Positions 46,356 through 58,867 of a DNA stretch of 64,000 bases are shown here, one piece after another. The translations under genes and the position numbers were made by a program. Origin of the DNA: Panulirus ornatus (Eukaryota > Arthropoda > Malacostraca > Decapoda > Palinuridae); contig NC_092258.1 in NCBI RefSeq assembly GCF_036320965.1, positions 1,722,001 to 1,786,000 on the forward strand, written 5' to 3'. Positions within the stretch are counted from its first letter, which is position 1, and every line of letters starts with the position of its first letter. A model generated the notes under the pieces. It searched no databases. It was not told where the DNA came from and worked only from the letters and a program-made list of their open reading frames with translations.

Positions 46356-48174
46356 TCATGCAGTTTTAAGAAACACTATAATCTTCACATCATCCACAAC
46401 ACTGATGTCAGATAACCGCCTCCAACACACTCGCAAGAATGACATCAAATCCTGAGACTGACATGAAGCCACAAGAAATATTACATCCTTGAAAGAGAGA
46501 GAACACGACGGCCCCATCACCCACACCCGCCCGTCAGTCCTCGAGATCCTATCACAATGGGCGTGACAGACACCAAGGAGTCTAAGGCTCCACAACACTG
46601 TGTGAGGGGGCGATGCTCGGTATAGAGGGAGGTGGGGAGGGTCGGTGGGAGGTGGAGAGAAGCAAAAATGGAAACTCTATGGCCTCCTAGTAGAAGACCT
46701 TGGTAATCCGAGCTCCGGCCGAACACTGCAACAACCCCCCCGCCCCCTGCCCAGGCCGCCGTCTGTGGTCGCGACAGGTGTTCTTTGCCTGAGGTCTTCA
46801 GCAGCAGCCAGCCAGCCACCGACCGGCCGCTCCTCTCCCCTCCCAGCCGCCTGACCACCCACCTCTGCCCACTTGCCAAGCTTGAAAAATACAAACTATA
46901 AACCTCAGTGGACGAATTTACGATTCAGTGAAATATAGCTTTGTTTTTTCCTCTCTCCTTCCATGGCGGGAAGAAAATATGATTTTAGTGCTTGGAAATG
47001 TTACAGCCTAGACGAATACCAGAAAACACTGAAAGATTTAATGTAGATATTTGGAGTCGGTGCTAAAAATCGCAAGGTGCTTGTAAACGCCCCTTTCCCC
47101 CGTTTTCTGTGTCCTTTAAATTTTCGGTTTCATGTGATCAGTCAAGATACAATTTGTTCATAGGAAGTGTGTCCGTTTCTATGTTCAATTTGGTTCTCCC
47201 AGTGCTCTGATGTTGTCCAAGCTTTTCTGTTCGCTTTTAGGACATAGCGCTTGGGATAGTATGTCGTCTTTCGAATGTTTTTGTTTTTTGTTTTTTTTCC
47301 TTCACCTTTAGGGAGTAAGTGAACAGTGTACATAATCATCCAGGCTACCAGAATGTACAAGCAGCACCCACCATCACCGAGGAGAGAGAAGAGTGAGCCG
47401 GGTACTACCTGGTCTTAAGAGATCTCGGCCGGAGATAACACCACAAGTGAAGATGTGGAGGGAAGCTATGTCTACTGGCCTCCACAACAAGGTGTTTACA
47501 CCCGAAAACAATTGGCTGGAATCCTTAATGATGACAGTAATTTAATCCCTGAGTAATGTTCGTGCCAGACTTGTACATTCTTATATGTAACAATAGATGT
47601 ACTGAATGGGTACCAGCTACCTTTATCTGCTGTCATCAGTCATGCAGAGACGCATGATTTATAGCACATGTAGCTTCAGTCATGGGTTTCCAGAGGCAGC
47701 TCTTGGGGCAAATACGCTCCATGAACGATAAGCCTCCCATGTCAACTTAAGGGTTAATGATACTGAAGTATTTAAGGTTCATTTTTCTCTTGTTCTCCTC
47801 CTCATTCACGTAGTTAAATTTTTCATTTGCGTCTCCTCGTCACGTGCGATGTGTTGAGCCACCAGCTGGACACGAATGTTGTAAATATTGTATGTTGTAT
47901 GTGGCTGGCATGTGGCGAGGAGACGCAGCCTCTCTCACTATAGCACGCATCATTATTGGCACGTCATTGTCATCCATAAGTTGTACATCACTCACCAATG
48001 TCAGAGGTGTCGACCACCACACCCACGATGCTCTCTCCTGCTTCCCGGCCTCTGTGTATGTTTTGTTATAGTTGGAAATTCATTACAGATGATCACGTAA
48101 TCTACTGTAGTTTAAATCAAGATATGTGTAAGTTGAGAAGATATTAAAACGAGGGGCATTTTGAGTAAGCCAAG
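46356..48174. other. Non-genic stretch downstream of the Id-like gene
   Basis: 46680-46870 is a GC-rich, CpG-containing patch with a 125-codon minus frame that I do not recognise. The remainder has no feature. Confidence 0.45.
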
Positions 48175-48420
48175 ATGTTTTACGGCTTCGACTGTTCCCG
48201 AGGCAGTGGCTGTAGGGACATCCAAAAAAGACCCGGGGAGCAGGAGAGAGCCTGGCAGGCCGAGTATATGGACTGTGGCAGTGATAACCGGGACACCTCA
48301 GACAGATCCAGGTTTCCGCGGGACATCCCGAAGTCCTTTAGATCGCTGGATGTCAGCGGAGGTGGGAGCGAAATGAAAATAATTCTATTTCTGTTAAATA
48401 AGTTTCTTTTTGTCAGTTAA
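48175..48420 (+). other. Small G/C-biased open frame over a decayed 72-bp duplication
   Basis: The ATG at 48178 follows TAA GCC AAG and opens an 80-codon frame with coding-like codons up to about 48361, then AT-rich codons. A GGAG|GTGGGA donor-like site lies at 48362. A second frame (48161-48376) is also open and shows an internal duplication (VAVGTSKKDPGSR versus VAVITGTPQTDPGFR), so the DNA is a roughly 72-bp tandem duplication. No family is recognised. Confidence 0.25.
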
Positions 48421-50449
48421 TCATCGTTAATGTTGATGATGAGGCAAAGTTTTGCCAATGCTCGGAGTTCTGCTGTCTGGATCTGGTAGGGGGAGACCTG
48501 TTGCGAATCCACTATTGAATGATTCCTGTGATAGCCCAAGTTACAAGTCCACGGAGGTTCGCCAACTTGAATGTATATTTATTGTAATTAAAGATTTGTT
48601 TTTGTACAAAGATTTGTTTTTATGACCTGCAGTTCTGCAGTTTATGATGAATATGTGAAATGACTAATAAAACCTTTATATCTAAGACCAGAATATGTAC
48701 AAAAGATTAATGATTAACTTCTGAAGGATTAACAGCTTAAGTTGGTGTGATTTTGCTCATGATATATAACAAAGACAACAGTAATTGTCATTATTCTCTT
48801 CAGTTTCAAGATTTCATCTATCTTTTTATTCCTCAATTCATCAGTCTCTCGTACTTTTGTTCCTTCAACGACCCATATCTTCCAATATTAAAGTAACTCT
48901 TATTTATGCACAGAAGAGGAGACGAGAGAGAGAGAATATCTATAATCCGGTGACCAGTAGCAGAGGCAGATGAGGCAACAGTTTGCGTCCACTAGCATTA
49001 GGGAGGTATGTGTGGGGCAGCTTCATTCACTCTTGAGGTCCGGGATCCTGTCACTCGTGGACGGATGTGGATAGTCACACACACACACACACGTCATGAT
49101 AATCACCTTCTCTACAATTCTTCAAAAATATTGAATGGATGATAAACCTCAATTACAAAGCGATAACGTAATTATCAACCCTAAATAACTGCTTCCAGTT
49201 TCCACACACTCATCCTCAACCCATTGAGATGATGATCTATCGCCCTACAATACAGGCTCAGACAACAGCTTGAGGGCGACAAACTAGTCAGTTTTTTGGT
49301 AGTGAGGCTGAGGACGATGTATAGTGTCTCCGTCATACTCGCCTCGTGTAGCCATTATCATCCAATCTTTCTATAAAATGCCGAACTCCAGGCCTAGGGG
49401 GTTCGTTAACTTAATAGGCGATTTGTCTTATGGTAAAAATACTGTCTCTTCTTCACATAGACTTGTGAATTTTTCTGATGCTAGAGCAAAGGGTTTCGTT
49501 GAAATAAAACTGATTAATATTTATAAATGATCCGTCCATGACACTATTAATTTGTTATTCAGCAGATCTCTCATCAGGAAAAGACTCTCAGAAATAGAAT
49601 TGATTTAGTGTTATGGAAAGAGCACAAGACGTAAGGTCTTGAGTCAGTCAACGTCGGCTATCCTGTGAAAGTCGGCGATGAGCAGAAAAACTCTTGCTCC
49701 AAAAATATCTTCATAATGTTTGGCATTACTTCAACAATGTCAGGGATCATTTCATTGGAGATGAAGTCTGGAAGTTAAAAAAGTAAAGGAAAAGCTTGAA
49801 AGTACTTTAATAAAACCTGGAAACGTTTTAGCATAGACGAACTCTAGACATATATCAGAGACAAAGACTGGAAATATTTCAACAAAATCTGGAAGTGCTT
49901 CAATAAAGTTAAATTCTGGAAGTGCATCAAAAAAGGGTACTAATAAAGTCCGTCGTAACCAGAACTTGTGGTTGGATTTCCTTTAAGAAATATTAAGGCT
50001 ACAGATGACATGAGGTCCAGATGGTTCTCGCATGCGATCAGAAAATAATGATTCTACGATTTTTTTTTCTCTCCCTTAAGAGTCGGTGCGTGTCTGCTGC
50101 AGACACCCACACAACATCCAGGAACATACACATACCACCACGAGAATGCTCCTCGCCATGCATTCATATACAATTCGACATTGCTGAGAAAAATCAGGAT
50201 GAATTCCATTGCTCTTATCCATCTTCTGATCTGAATTTATGTCAATGAAGAAATTTTATTTTAATCTTAGCCCCGCAGACGACAAGGAGAAATGCATCTC
50301 TAATGAGACAAAATCTTTCAATAAACTTCAGAATTCTACACAGCTAAGTTTCAAGCTTCTTGTCGACTGGAGTGAATCTGGTTACCAAGTCAGAACTTTT
50401 AAAAGTTCTGACGTATTCAGATGAGACAAGTCAGTATACGTGTGTAATC
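48421..50449. other. Non-genic stretch
   Basis: A CA tract of 8 lies at 49078-49093. Loosely repeated TTCAATAAAATCTGGAAGTG words occur at 49770-49945. No gene. Confidence 0.5.
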
Positions 50450-51480
50450 TTAGTCGTACTGTCATGGATCTTCTATACCAGCCTTTCACTTACTGCACGT
50501 CTAAAGTTCCCATACAATGACAGTATTCCATACATATTCCTGCCTAACATGTTCTTCACATTACGTGTGTGTTCAACCTTTATCCATAACTCCGTCTATT
50601 CTCATAATTCTTTCTGTGCTATACAAGCTGTCCATCTCCAGTGTCCTCGAAGTTAACCTGTACGTTGAGATGTTGAAGTTTTCACATCCATACAAAGGTG
50701 TGAAGTCTCTAAATCAATTGGAATTCTCCTCACTCTGAAGCATTGCCCCGCTCATGACTGGTTATTTCAAAAGCAAGATCCCTACTCTTGCTCTCATCTA
50801 CTTTTAACGTCCTCTTTGTGCACAGACCATCAAACCTGCTCTGCTCAGCTCCTCTTATTCTAGAAACACAAAGACGTCTGTATACAGGCATGACCTCAAC
50901 GTTTTCCTCGTCGGCGCCATCTTACGTTGTGTACAATCCTTGAACAACATGTGACACAGAACGGTCCTGACGTCCTTCCACACTTATTTCAAGCCAGTCC
51001 TCCACCAACTCAGTCAGTCAAGGATGAAAGTTCATAACAGACTTCAGCAGTCTTCTGTGCAGGTAGTCGAAAATTTACCAGTCATGTTATTCTCACTTTG
51101 TCGTATTTTCCGGCTTTACTATAATCAGTTTACGTACTGCTTTCTCCACTGTTTAAGTATAAAGTTCTCGCTCACACACAGTCTTCTTTTCTCATATACT
51201 CCATGTTCTTCATATACAAGAAATTCATTAAATCTTTTAACACTATCACTCACAAGCCTGAGGTACACCTCACCATTTATGCTAAAAAATTTGTTCCTCT
51301 ATAATTCTTGCGATCGTTTTTACTCCCATTACCCTTGCTTAAGGCAGCAATCACTGCCTCCGTCCAATTATCCGGCACACGACCGCTCCCACAGCTGCTG
51401 TACACACTGCCCACAGCAATTAAACTACAGTTTAGCCTCGGCTGCTCATAGCTTCACTCACCATCCCAACCAAACTCAAT
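50450..51480 (-). mobile_element. Non-LTR retrotransposon reverse-transcriptase relic
   Basis: Read on the minus strand, motifs occur in the order of a LINE ORF2: VPDNWTEAVIAALSKGNGSK and NYRG (51377-51295), GEVYLRLV and ENFILKQ, FDGLCTKRTLKVDESKSRD (about 50835-50775), TPLYGCENF (about 50700-50674), then LEMDSLYSTERI. The canonical forms are VPDDWTRAVIVPLYKGKGSK-type, NYRGISLL, FDxVCKRRxLKVNxxKSK and TLLYGCETW. The order is right, but the distance between VPDNW and LYGCE is roughly 240 bp too short, and the catalytic YADD box is gone. Stops and frameshifts are present throughout. Family assignment is from memory; the 5' limit is uncertain. Confidence 0.8.
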
Positions 51481-53341
51481 ATTTCTATACTCTTCACTTA
51501 TATTACAAGCCTTCTCACATCCCCTCATGGTCTGTGCTCGTGCAAACCATACTTCTCTTGCACTCCTCCAGCTTCCTCTCCTACGCGCCAATACCTAGAC
51601 CTCATGATCATTATCATTTTCTATCATTTTCTTTTTCTATTAAAACACTCCCACGTTTCCTGAACTTCCTCCTCACTTACAAGACTGCAACAGACGATAC
51701 ATCCTCTCCCTCCAACCCTATGTTCTCCTGTGTTTTGCCTCTTGTTTTATGTTACCTTACCCTGAAGTTCCGTATATTCCCTATGGCAGTCTGTATGTAT
51801 GTAGTGTTCAGTTGTTAATACATCATGGTATTCTACCATGTTATTTATCATTCTTCCGTTTGTTGTCTAACTTCTTGAGTCAGTTTTACACCTTCAGTCT
51901 TGACGAGTGCGGAGATACAAACCTGTGCCATCTGAAGTCTTCAGTGGGAGACGGACAGTTCTCTACAACCATCCAGTACTAGCATCGGTGTCACAAGACT
52001 CCTGTTGAGTGGTGTGCAAGTCTATGGAGGTCAACAGGATGTAAGCTCCTTCATCCAGCGTTCACTAAGAATGAGGATGTCATCATTTTCAATTTCAGAC
52101 AGTAGACAGAGGCTGTTAGAGTGGACGGACCTTCCATAAAGATGCTGGTCATCGTATCCCCACTGGCGCTGGTCAGGTGTTAACCATTCTCATCCTGCTA
52201 TTGTTATTCCAATCCTATTTACTCTGGCATAGAGTCCCACAATGTCTGCTGTAGCCATTATAGTCATAGTGACTACTATCAACAGTCTTTTCACCCCTTA
52301 ACGTCCCAAGTTCTTTGTAGGCCTTCAGCCCTCAAGCTGCGTGGAGCAGGGTTTGCACTTCGCGTCTGCCTGTGTCGCCTCAACCCCCATGTGACGCAGG
52401 TAGTCTTTGAAAAGGTGGCAGATCATCATCATCTGCCAGAGTTTGGCACTTCTCTCTTCATCATTATCATTCCGCTTTACAAGAATAACAAGATGGTGAT
52501 CCTTTACAATCTCTTTCTCATTTATTTCATTTTTCCATCGTCAGTAGTTTATTTGGTCCTTCCTCTTGATGGCTTTTGGAAGGTTTGTTGCTACTGTGCA
52601 TCCAGACCTGACCCACGGTCGGGAGGGGCGAAACTGTGTGACCTCTGGGAATGAAGACCAAAGGGGACTACCAGAAGGGATGATCAGGCCAGGAGGGCCA
52701 CAGCAAAATCAAAATCTCTCTGTATTAAAATCCTACAATAGGCAGCGGAGTATGGTCTCTAAGTGCTGAACACTGTCTCCAAGCACTTAGCGCCATCTGT
52801 AAAATCTGAACAATGTCTCCAAGCACTGAGCATCTTTTAAGGCAAAGATCAGAATTCTGTGCCTTTAGAGCCACCTTTCACACTAAACCTTCAAAAGAAA
52901 GTCATAATTTCAATCTTCTTTTTCTTTTCCTCCATTTTCTCCCCCTAACTTCTATTGCACCCCATATTCATCGTTTATCCTCTTGTGCTTTCCATGCACC
53001 TCCCACATACACTCCTTCCTCTCCCCAGAATACTTCCCTCCCTCAGTGCAAGTAAACAACACCTCCCCTACACCTGTCCGGTCAGCTGGGAGGAACGTCA
53101 GCCGTCAGCGTCCACACATTGTCCTGGATGACGTCTCAAAGGCTCGGGAAATTGCTCGCTGACGTACTTCATACACAGACGCGAGGCTCGTCCGTCGCTG
53201 ACACAGATAATGGTGACGTCTATACTTGACTGTCTTTTTTTTCCCTTTTATTTAAGACGGGTTTTTACGAGGAGGAGAGTTAGAAAAGGTGGGACGAGAG
53301 ATGGAAGGAGAGGAGAGTGAAAAGATGAAGAAAGAAGCAGA
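51481..53341. other. Non-genic stretch, possibly including more of the LINE relic
   Basis: 51481-51830 may be the upstream part of the minus-strand LINE but no motif is clear. From 51830 to 53340 I see only short frames and a C/T-rich block at 52915-53050. Confidence 0.4.
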
Positions 53342-53375
53342 AGGAGGAGGAGGAGGAGGAGGAGGAGGAGGAGGA
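53342..53375. repeat. (GGA)n trinucleotide repeat
   Basis: About 11 GGA units. Confidence 0.93.
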
Positions 53376-53527
53376 GACTTCTGGAGGGAGTGGTATGAGT
53401 ACCTGAGTGAACCAAGTGCTTGCTTGTAGCATCAAACACGCATGCAGGCGACGATGGCGGGATCCCCCGGACCACTGTACACTAAATGGAAGAATTATTC
53501 AAATGTATCTGTCCCTACCTGACGCCT

Positions 53528-53963
53528 GGTGGGTGGTGGTGAGGAGCCTGGATCTGCCACACTGTGGGTGGTGGTGAGAAGCCTGGACTGCCACACTGCG
53601 GGTGGTGGTGAGGAGCCTGGACTGCCACACTGCGGGTGGTGGTGAGGAGCCTGGACTGCCACACTGTGGGTGGTGGTGAGGAGCCTGGACTGCCACACTG
53701 CGGGTGGTGGTGAGGAGCCTGGACTGCCACACTGCGGGTGGTGGTAAGGAGCCTGGACTGCCACACTGCGGGTGGTGGTGAGGAGCCTGGACTGCCACAC
53801 TGTGGGTGGTGGTGAGGAGCCTGGACTGCCACACTGCGGGTGGTGGTGAGGAGCCTGGACTGCCACACTGCGGGTGGTGGTGAGGAGCCTGGATCTGCCA
53901 CACTGCGGGTGGTGGTGAGGAGCCTGGACTGCCACACTGCGGGTGGTGGTGAGGAGCCTGGAT
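53528..53963. repeat. 34-bp minisatellite, about 13 units
   Basis: Unit: GAGGAGCCTGGACTGCCACA then CTGCGGGTGGTGGT (34 bp). Units are nearly identical, differing mainly by CTGTGG/CTGCGG. Two units have one extra T (GGATCTGCC, 35 bp). All three minus-strand frames are open over 420-477 bp because the unit has no stop in any minus phase, giving three spurious Pro/Ser/His-rich frames. Confidence 0.97.
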
Positions 53964-53965
53964 CA

Positions 53966-55298
53966 ACACGGTCACATCCGGGCGGCAGAGAGGCTCAGCT
54001 TAAGAGCTCTAGTGAGACTTTAATCTCAGTGGCTTAAGTACAGTTTATTGCTCGTCAGGAGAGGTTACTCAGATGCTCTCGTCTACAGGGGCAAGATTAA
54101 GTCACTCCATAAATAACTTACTGAGAGGATGACGTAGTTAAGATATTGTGTAGCGTCCTTTAAGTTGTGTTGATTTTACTTTTATTATAGTAATGATGTT
54201 TGAGCGTGGTTAACAGCGCGGTTAGAAATCCTTTCAGACGTAGAGAAAATGTTCGTTTTATCCACAGGTGCTACAAGATGAGAAAAAGGTTACCCGAAAC
54301 TTATCCTTGTGATATAATCTGTGGTGTCTGCTGCATCGTGTAGCAAGGACGTATGTTCCAATCTCCACCTCAGGGATGAGGAGTGTGACTCTCCTGTTGT
54401 TCAACAGGAGTCTGTGTTTACTTGAGGGAGTGTGTAAAGCAAGGAATAAAGTCTAGCGAACACGATGTCCTCTTCTGTTCGCTGGGACTGTTTGTAACGT
54501 CACTTGGCGCACATTTGTCTGATAAAGAACACAAAAGATCTCTCTCACTCGGTCAAATAAATCTTGATTTCAGTAGATTTGCTCGTCTATGTGACCCGTC
54601 GGCGGCTTTTCCGACGTCTTGATCAGCCTTATTAAAATTGAAATATTACGCAGCGTATCACATAAAGTAATGTTCTCTTACTTCGACGCCTTCAAAAGGT
54701 TTCAACGTGTTTTGTTAAGATCTTACAGGATAGGGGAGTGGTGAAGCACGTGGACAGACTCAGGATTCGTTTCGATTAAGTGAGTTATTCCTGAGGTTTA
54801 CACTGCTCGCCAGACCTGCTCACTGGCTCCCTCAGTAAAGGATACCTGAACGCCATGTTTGTTTGCTCGAACGATTCATGAACCGTGTTTCGTTTCCTCG
54901 ACTACGGCGTCGTTGGTGTTTCTCTGATAGCTGAAGAGGGCGCTTGTGGGCTCACAGTATTGCTAATGTGGACAGAATTTGTCAAGGTTGAGGCAGACGT
55001 GATCCTGATTGTGTTACTGATTAAGGAGAATCTGTTTTAATCAGCCGTTGGAAGGTTCACTGAGTTCTAACTACTTAGGGTTTTTACAGGTATATGGTAT
55101 TCGATCTTGATGTGTAGCAGAGATTTGGTTAATTGAATGCTATAGTAGATATCGTCATGATCGTCCGCTCGGAATCTCCAATCGAGAGTAACATAAATTT
55201 AATTTGCTTCGTCTGGCGACGAGATGAACAGTGTCGGCGAGCATACTAAAGAGGTAGACGAACCCCTCTGGCCTCGGAACAAGTAAGGCAAGCTCTTC
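53966..55298. other. Non-genic stretch, nothing recognised
   Basis: Short frames only. Confidence 0.5.
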
Positions 55299-55470
55299 AT
55301 TGGCACATGAAGATGGAACGAGGCCTCCCATTGGTCTATACACTTTTGGACTCCCATAAATCCTTGTAGAGGCGAGAATGTTTCTAATTGACTAGTTATT
55401 GTCACTATTACTCTAGCGGGGACGCAGACAGACCGACCGAGCGAAAGAGAATTATCGAGCAAGACGAAGT
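55299..55470 (+). promoter_or_regulatory. Possible promoter and untranslated first exon
   Basis: Two inverted CCAAT boxes (ATTGG at 55299 and 55330) lie exactly 31 bp apart, as in the Id-like promoter. CCCATAAATCC follows near 55348 (weak TATA-like). A GA-rich stretch then ends in GAA|GTGAGT, a donor-like site at 55469. No coding exon is recognised downstream, so this is a hypothesis. Confidence 0.25.
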
Positions 55471-56559
55471 GAGTGAACGCTGACAGTGTCCAACAATACC
55501 CTAAGGATCAGGATCCTGCAGGATAGCGTCGAGACCGTCGACCGAACAGAACCTGTTGCTTGGAACTGACATCCTCCCGTTCATTCATTTTTTTGTGAGA
55601 GCACAATAAACCCGCGTCCGTCAAACAGGTCAGAAATATTTTGGGTTCTGGTCGCTCGCTCTACATAGCCACTGGGCAAACTGGCCAACTGCCCAAGTCT
55701 TATCCTGAGACCAGAGCGGCCGGGAAGAATGCATATAATAGGCATAAAGGGAGAATAGGCGCAGAGGAAGAGAACTTGTCCTAAATGGTTCTTAAAGACG
55801 TCGTGGAGGGAGGGAGGGATGGAGGGAGGGAATAGAGGGAGGGAAGAGAGGGAGGAAAAATGACACTTGGGTGATCACGGTGATCAAAGGAAATCGGTTG
55901 GGATCTTGAAGGAGGTTCCTGGTGGTGAGGAATCCAGATGCCGGTGGTGGCTGTTGTGGCTGGAGGGGACAGAGGTAGCGACGGTTACCCAGAACAGGTG
56001 ACTGACAGGTGACTGTGGCAGGTGACTGTGGTATTTGACTGTCAGTTGACATTGTTACATGACTTGCAGGTGACCGTTTCACATAACTGTATCGGAAAAG
56101 AAAATGGTACTTGGGTTTGTCACATGAGTTTCAGAGTCATTACAGCAGTGTAAGGAGAAGTGGCAGGTGAGCGACGCGGGTAGGTCAGGTCAGGTCAGGT
56201 TATTCTACGGTAAAATTGAACAAGATGGCACACTGTGTACGAAACTTCTAATGGATAGTTCTGCATATCTTTCAACTTAGTCTCGTCTTCATTACCTATA
56301 ACATTTATTTTAAATGCCAGCTTCATTGTCATAATAGTTACTCATCTACATATAATGATCTAATTAATATGTAATTTACAATTTGCAGTCCTCAAGTAAC
56401 ATCCGTGCTCTATGTGTTGGAATTCGTAATAGTAAAACAGGACTTAGTAGCAGCATATTAGAGCAGTGTTGTAGAGAAGAGATGATCAGAGTTTCATTAT
56501 AGCTGTGACCGATCGTCCGATGGCCACTTGTTTGTTAGGTTGTTGTTAACTCGCCAATT
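55471..56559. other. Non-genic stretch
   Basis: A GGGA-rich block lies at 55804-55855, CAGGTGACTG repeats at 55995-56080, and an AGGTC pentamer run at 56182-56200. No gene. Confidence 0.5.
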
Positions 56560-56950
56560 ATGGTGGCCAGTTATCACGTCAGGGAATTGTATTAGGTGAC
56601 TGTGTCATATGACTATCATGTAACTGCTTCAGCAAGTAACTCGGCCTGTCATATGACTGTGTCAAGTAACTGTATCGAGGTGTCAAGCGTCGGTGTCAAG
56701 AGGATGTGTCAAGTGGTTGAGCAGCTTCGTCAGGTGGTTGTGTCAAGTGCCTGCATCTGATGGGTATCATAGTGAACTTCAGTGTCAAATGCTTGTGTCG
56801 TTTAGCTTTGTCGGATTATTACTGAGTGTCAGTTATCTGTGTCAGATGAGTGTCCAGAAGCTGTGTGTCAAGTGGGTGTGACAAAGGGAGGGTGTGTCAA
56901 GTGGGCGTGGCAAGGGGAGGGGGGCGTGTCAAATGGGCGTGGTAGACCTT
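56560..56950. repeat. Degenerate GTGTCAAGTGG minisatellite
   Basis: GTGTCAAGTGG(T/G)TG and TGTCATATGACTGT words recur at about 15-25 bp intervals, ending in three better copies near 56865-56940 (TGTGTCAAGTGGGCGTGG). Confidence 0.7.
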
Positions 56951-57059
56951 CAAGTTGGCCAATTAAACGCTTCTTGGAAGGAAGGTATAAGAGGGTGAGC
57001 CACAAAAGAGAATTACCTCAGGGAGAATGGAGTTAGAATGAGACAGCAGGTGTATTGTT

Positions 57060-57061
<2 letters not shown>

Positions 57062-57139
<78 letters not shown>
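57062..57139. repeat. (GA)n microsatellite
   Basis: About 38 GA units with one AAA interruption at the start. Confidence 0.97.
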
Positions 57140-57141
<2 letters not shown>

Positions 57142-58402
57142 GTCTGCTGGTACTTCCATGGCCTCAGATGAACCCAAGAAATACAGTGTTTTGCGACTCC
57201 TGGCCTTCAAGCCATGGTAGATCGAGCTGCCAGATACTGGCCACTAATAATACGGGGGAACACAGAGCTCCTCGACGTTTAGTAGTCGAGTTACTCCTCC
57301 AATTAGCGAAAATCCCCGTCGTTCCTTTGTGCGTGAGGCTCTTATGCAACCAGACACAGGAGGGCTTGATAGCATACCTTTATCAGAATGGTACTAATGG
57401 GGCAATAAGTGACGTCCAAATACTGTAATAACTGCAGCTCACGAGCTACGTCCTGGGCAGGTCTGACATCACACTCGCCGTTCTTCATCCTCACAAGCTC
57501 GACACAATCTAACGACCACGGTTCACGGATCTGTTTGTGTCAGCAGTTCAGTGTATTCTGAAACTGCGAATATCTGAAGTGATTTTGTCTAATGGGGTTA
57601 TGACAAATGGAAGGTATGCGTGGATAAAGCAGCTAGAAAGGTAGAGAACGGACGACAAGTTAAGAAATGCATTTACACTTGTCTTCTGGAACAAGAAAAA
57701 AAATAAGTCATAATAACCGGAGTTACAGCAGGATTTTATTATCTGAGGAGGAATCTCGACAGCCAACATAATAATTAAGGATACACTCCTTTGGGCACCC
57801 CAGGTAGACTGTGCCCTCCTGTGCTACAACATCCAACTAGTGTGGGACACTTGTACCCCTCGCTGAGCAGGATTCACCCCACGTCAGACGAGCATAATAA
57901 GAGTACCCGTTTAACGTGTTGCAGTTCTATAATCCAAGATGAGTCTACTCATAATAAGACTCTGATTACAGGTTGATGAGAGAGGGGGGAAACGTAGGTG
58001 TTATCTTAGTGTTGTGCAGGAACCACAATACCATCTGCCAGTCTCCTGTGGGGTATCATGCTGGAGGTGGAAGGTGGCGAGGGTGACGGCGGGGGAGTAG
58101 CCACCATGAGGGAAGGACAGGGACGAAATTTGGGTTAGTTTCCATAGGAGTAATTTGCATAGTAATATTCCCACAAAGATGATTATCCCACACAAACAAG
58201 GAAGCGTCCGCATGAACACACGTACACATCCAGCAAAAAAGTACACAAAAAGGCTACAAATACACACACGTACACATATACATGCATATATTTACTTACA
58301 CATGCAAACCTGACCATCAGTCAGCTATTTGACTGAAATAACGTCTTAGAGAAATACGATGAGTTTCTTTGTAATAATTGGACTCTCTCTCCCTGGATGT
58401 AT
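57140..58402. other. Non-genic stretch, nothing recognised
   Basis: An 86-codon plus frame at 57168-57428 is unrecognised. A loose ACACA-rich patch lies at 58215-58300. Confidence 0.45.
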
Positions 58403-58498
58403 GCATCTATATATCTATCTCTTTATCGATCTATCTATCTATCGATCTACCGACCTCTTTATCTATGTGTCTAACTATCTAACTATCCATCTATCTAT
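58403..58498. repeat. (TATC)n degenerate tetranucleotide repeat
   Basis: ATCTATCTATC units interrupted by CGATC, CTTT and TAAC for about 95 bp. Confidence 0.88.
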
Positions 58499-58607
58499 GG
58501 CCCAGGACAACATACGATGTTTCAGAAAAATACGACTCAAATAAAAGAGTAAAATTCTTGTCATCGTTGGTTGAACTGACTTTCCACTCCAGTTGCGAGA
58601 ACGTAAC

Positions 58608-58682
58608 CCAATCACCATTTCTTTTCGCCAGCATGACTCGACAACCAATCATAGCTGATGAACGTTCCACTCATCTGCCAAT
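58608..58682 (+). promoter_or_regulatory. Three CCAAT boxes, possible promoter
   Basis: CCAATC occurs at 58608, 58645 and 58678 (37 and 33 bp apart). No gene is recognised next to it. Confidence 0.2.
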
Positions 58683-58867
58683 CATTTCTTGACGCCCTGA
58701 ACGAACAGTGGTACATGGCTGGGGGAGTGAGGGACCTTAAACAACTTATTCCGTTGTGTTGAAATACATTACCGCAAGCGCTAATTGCTCCCCACACAGC
58801 ATGAGATGATCACACATGAGTCATGAATTATGATGTATTATCTTTTTAAAGTAATCCAAGTCCTAAC

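Noticed and set aside
46517..46894. 125-codon minus frame over a GC-rich patch
   Set aside because: Gly/Arg/Leu-rich, no family recognised, no clear splice context; GC content alone lengthens the frame.
51024..51818. 264-codon plus-strand frame, the longest of the window
   Set aside because: Mostly antisense to the minus-strand reverse-transcriptase relic; low-complexity Ser/Leu/Tyr composition with no family match.
53499..53975. Three overlapping minus frames of 140-158 codons
   Set aside because: All are phases of the 34-bp minisatellite.
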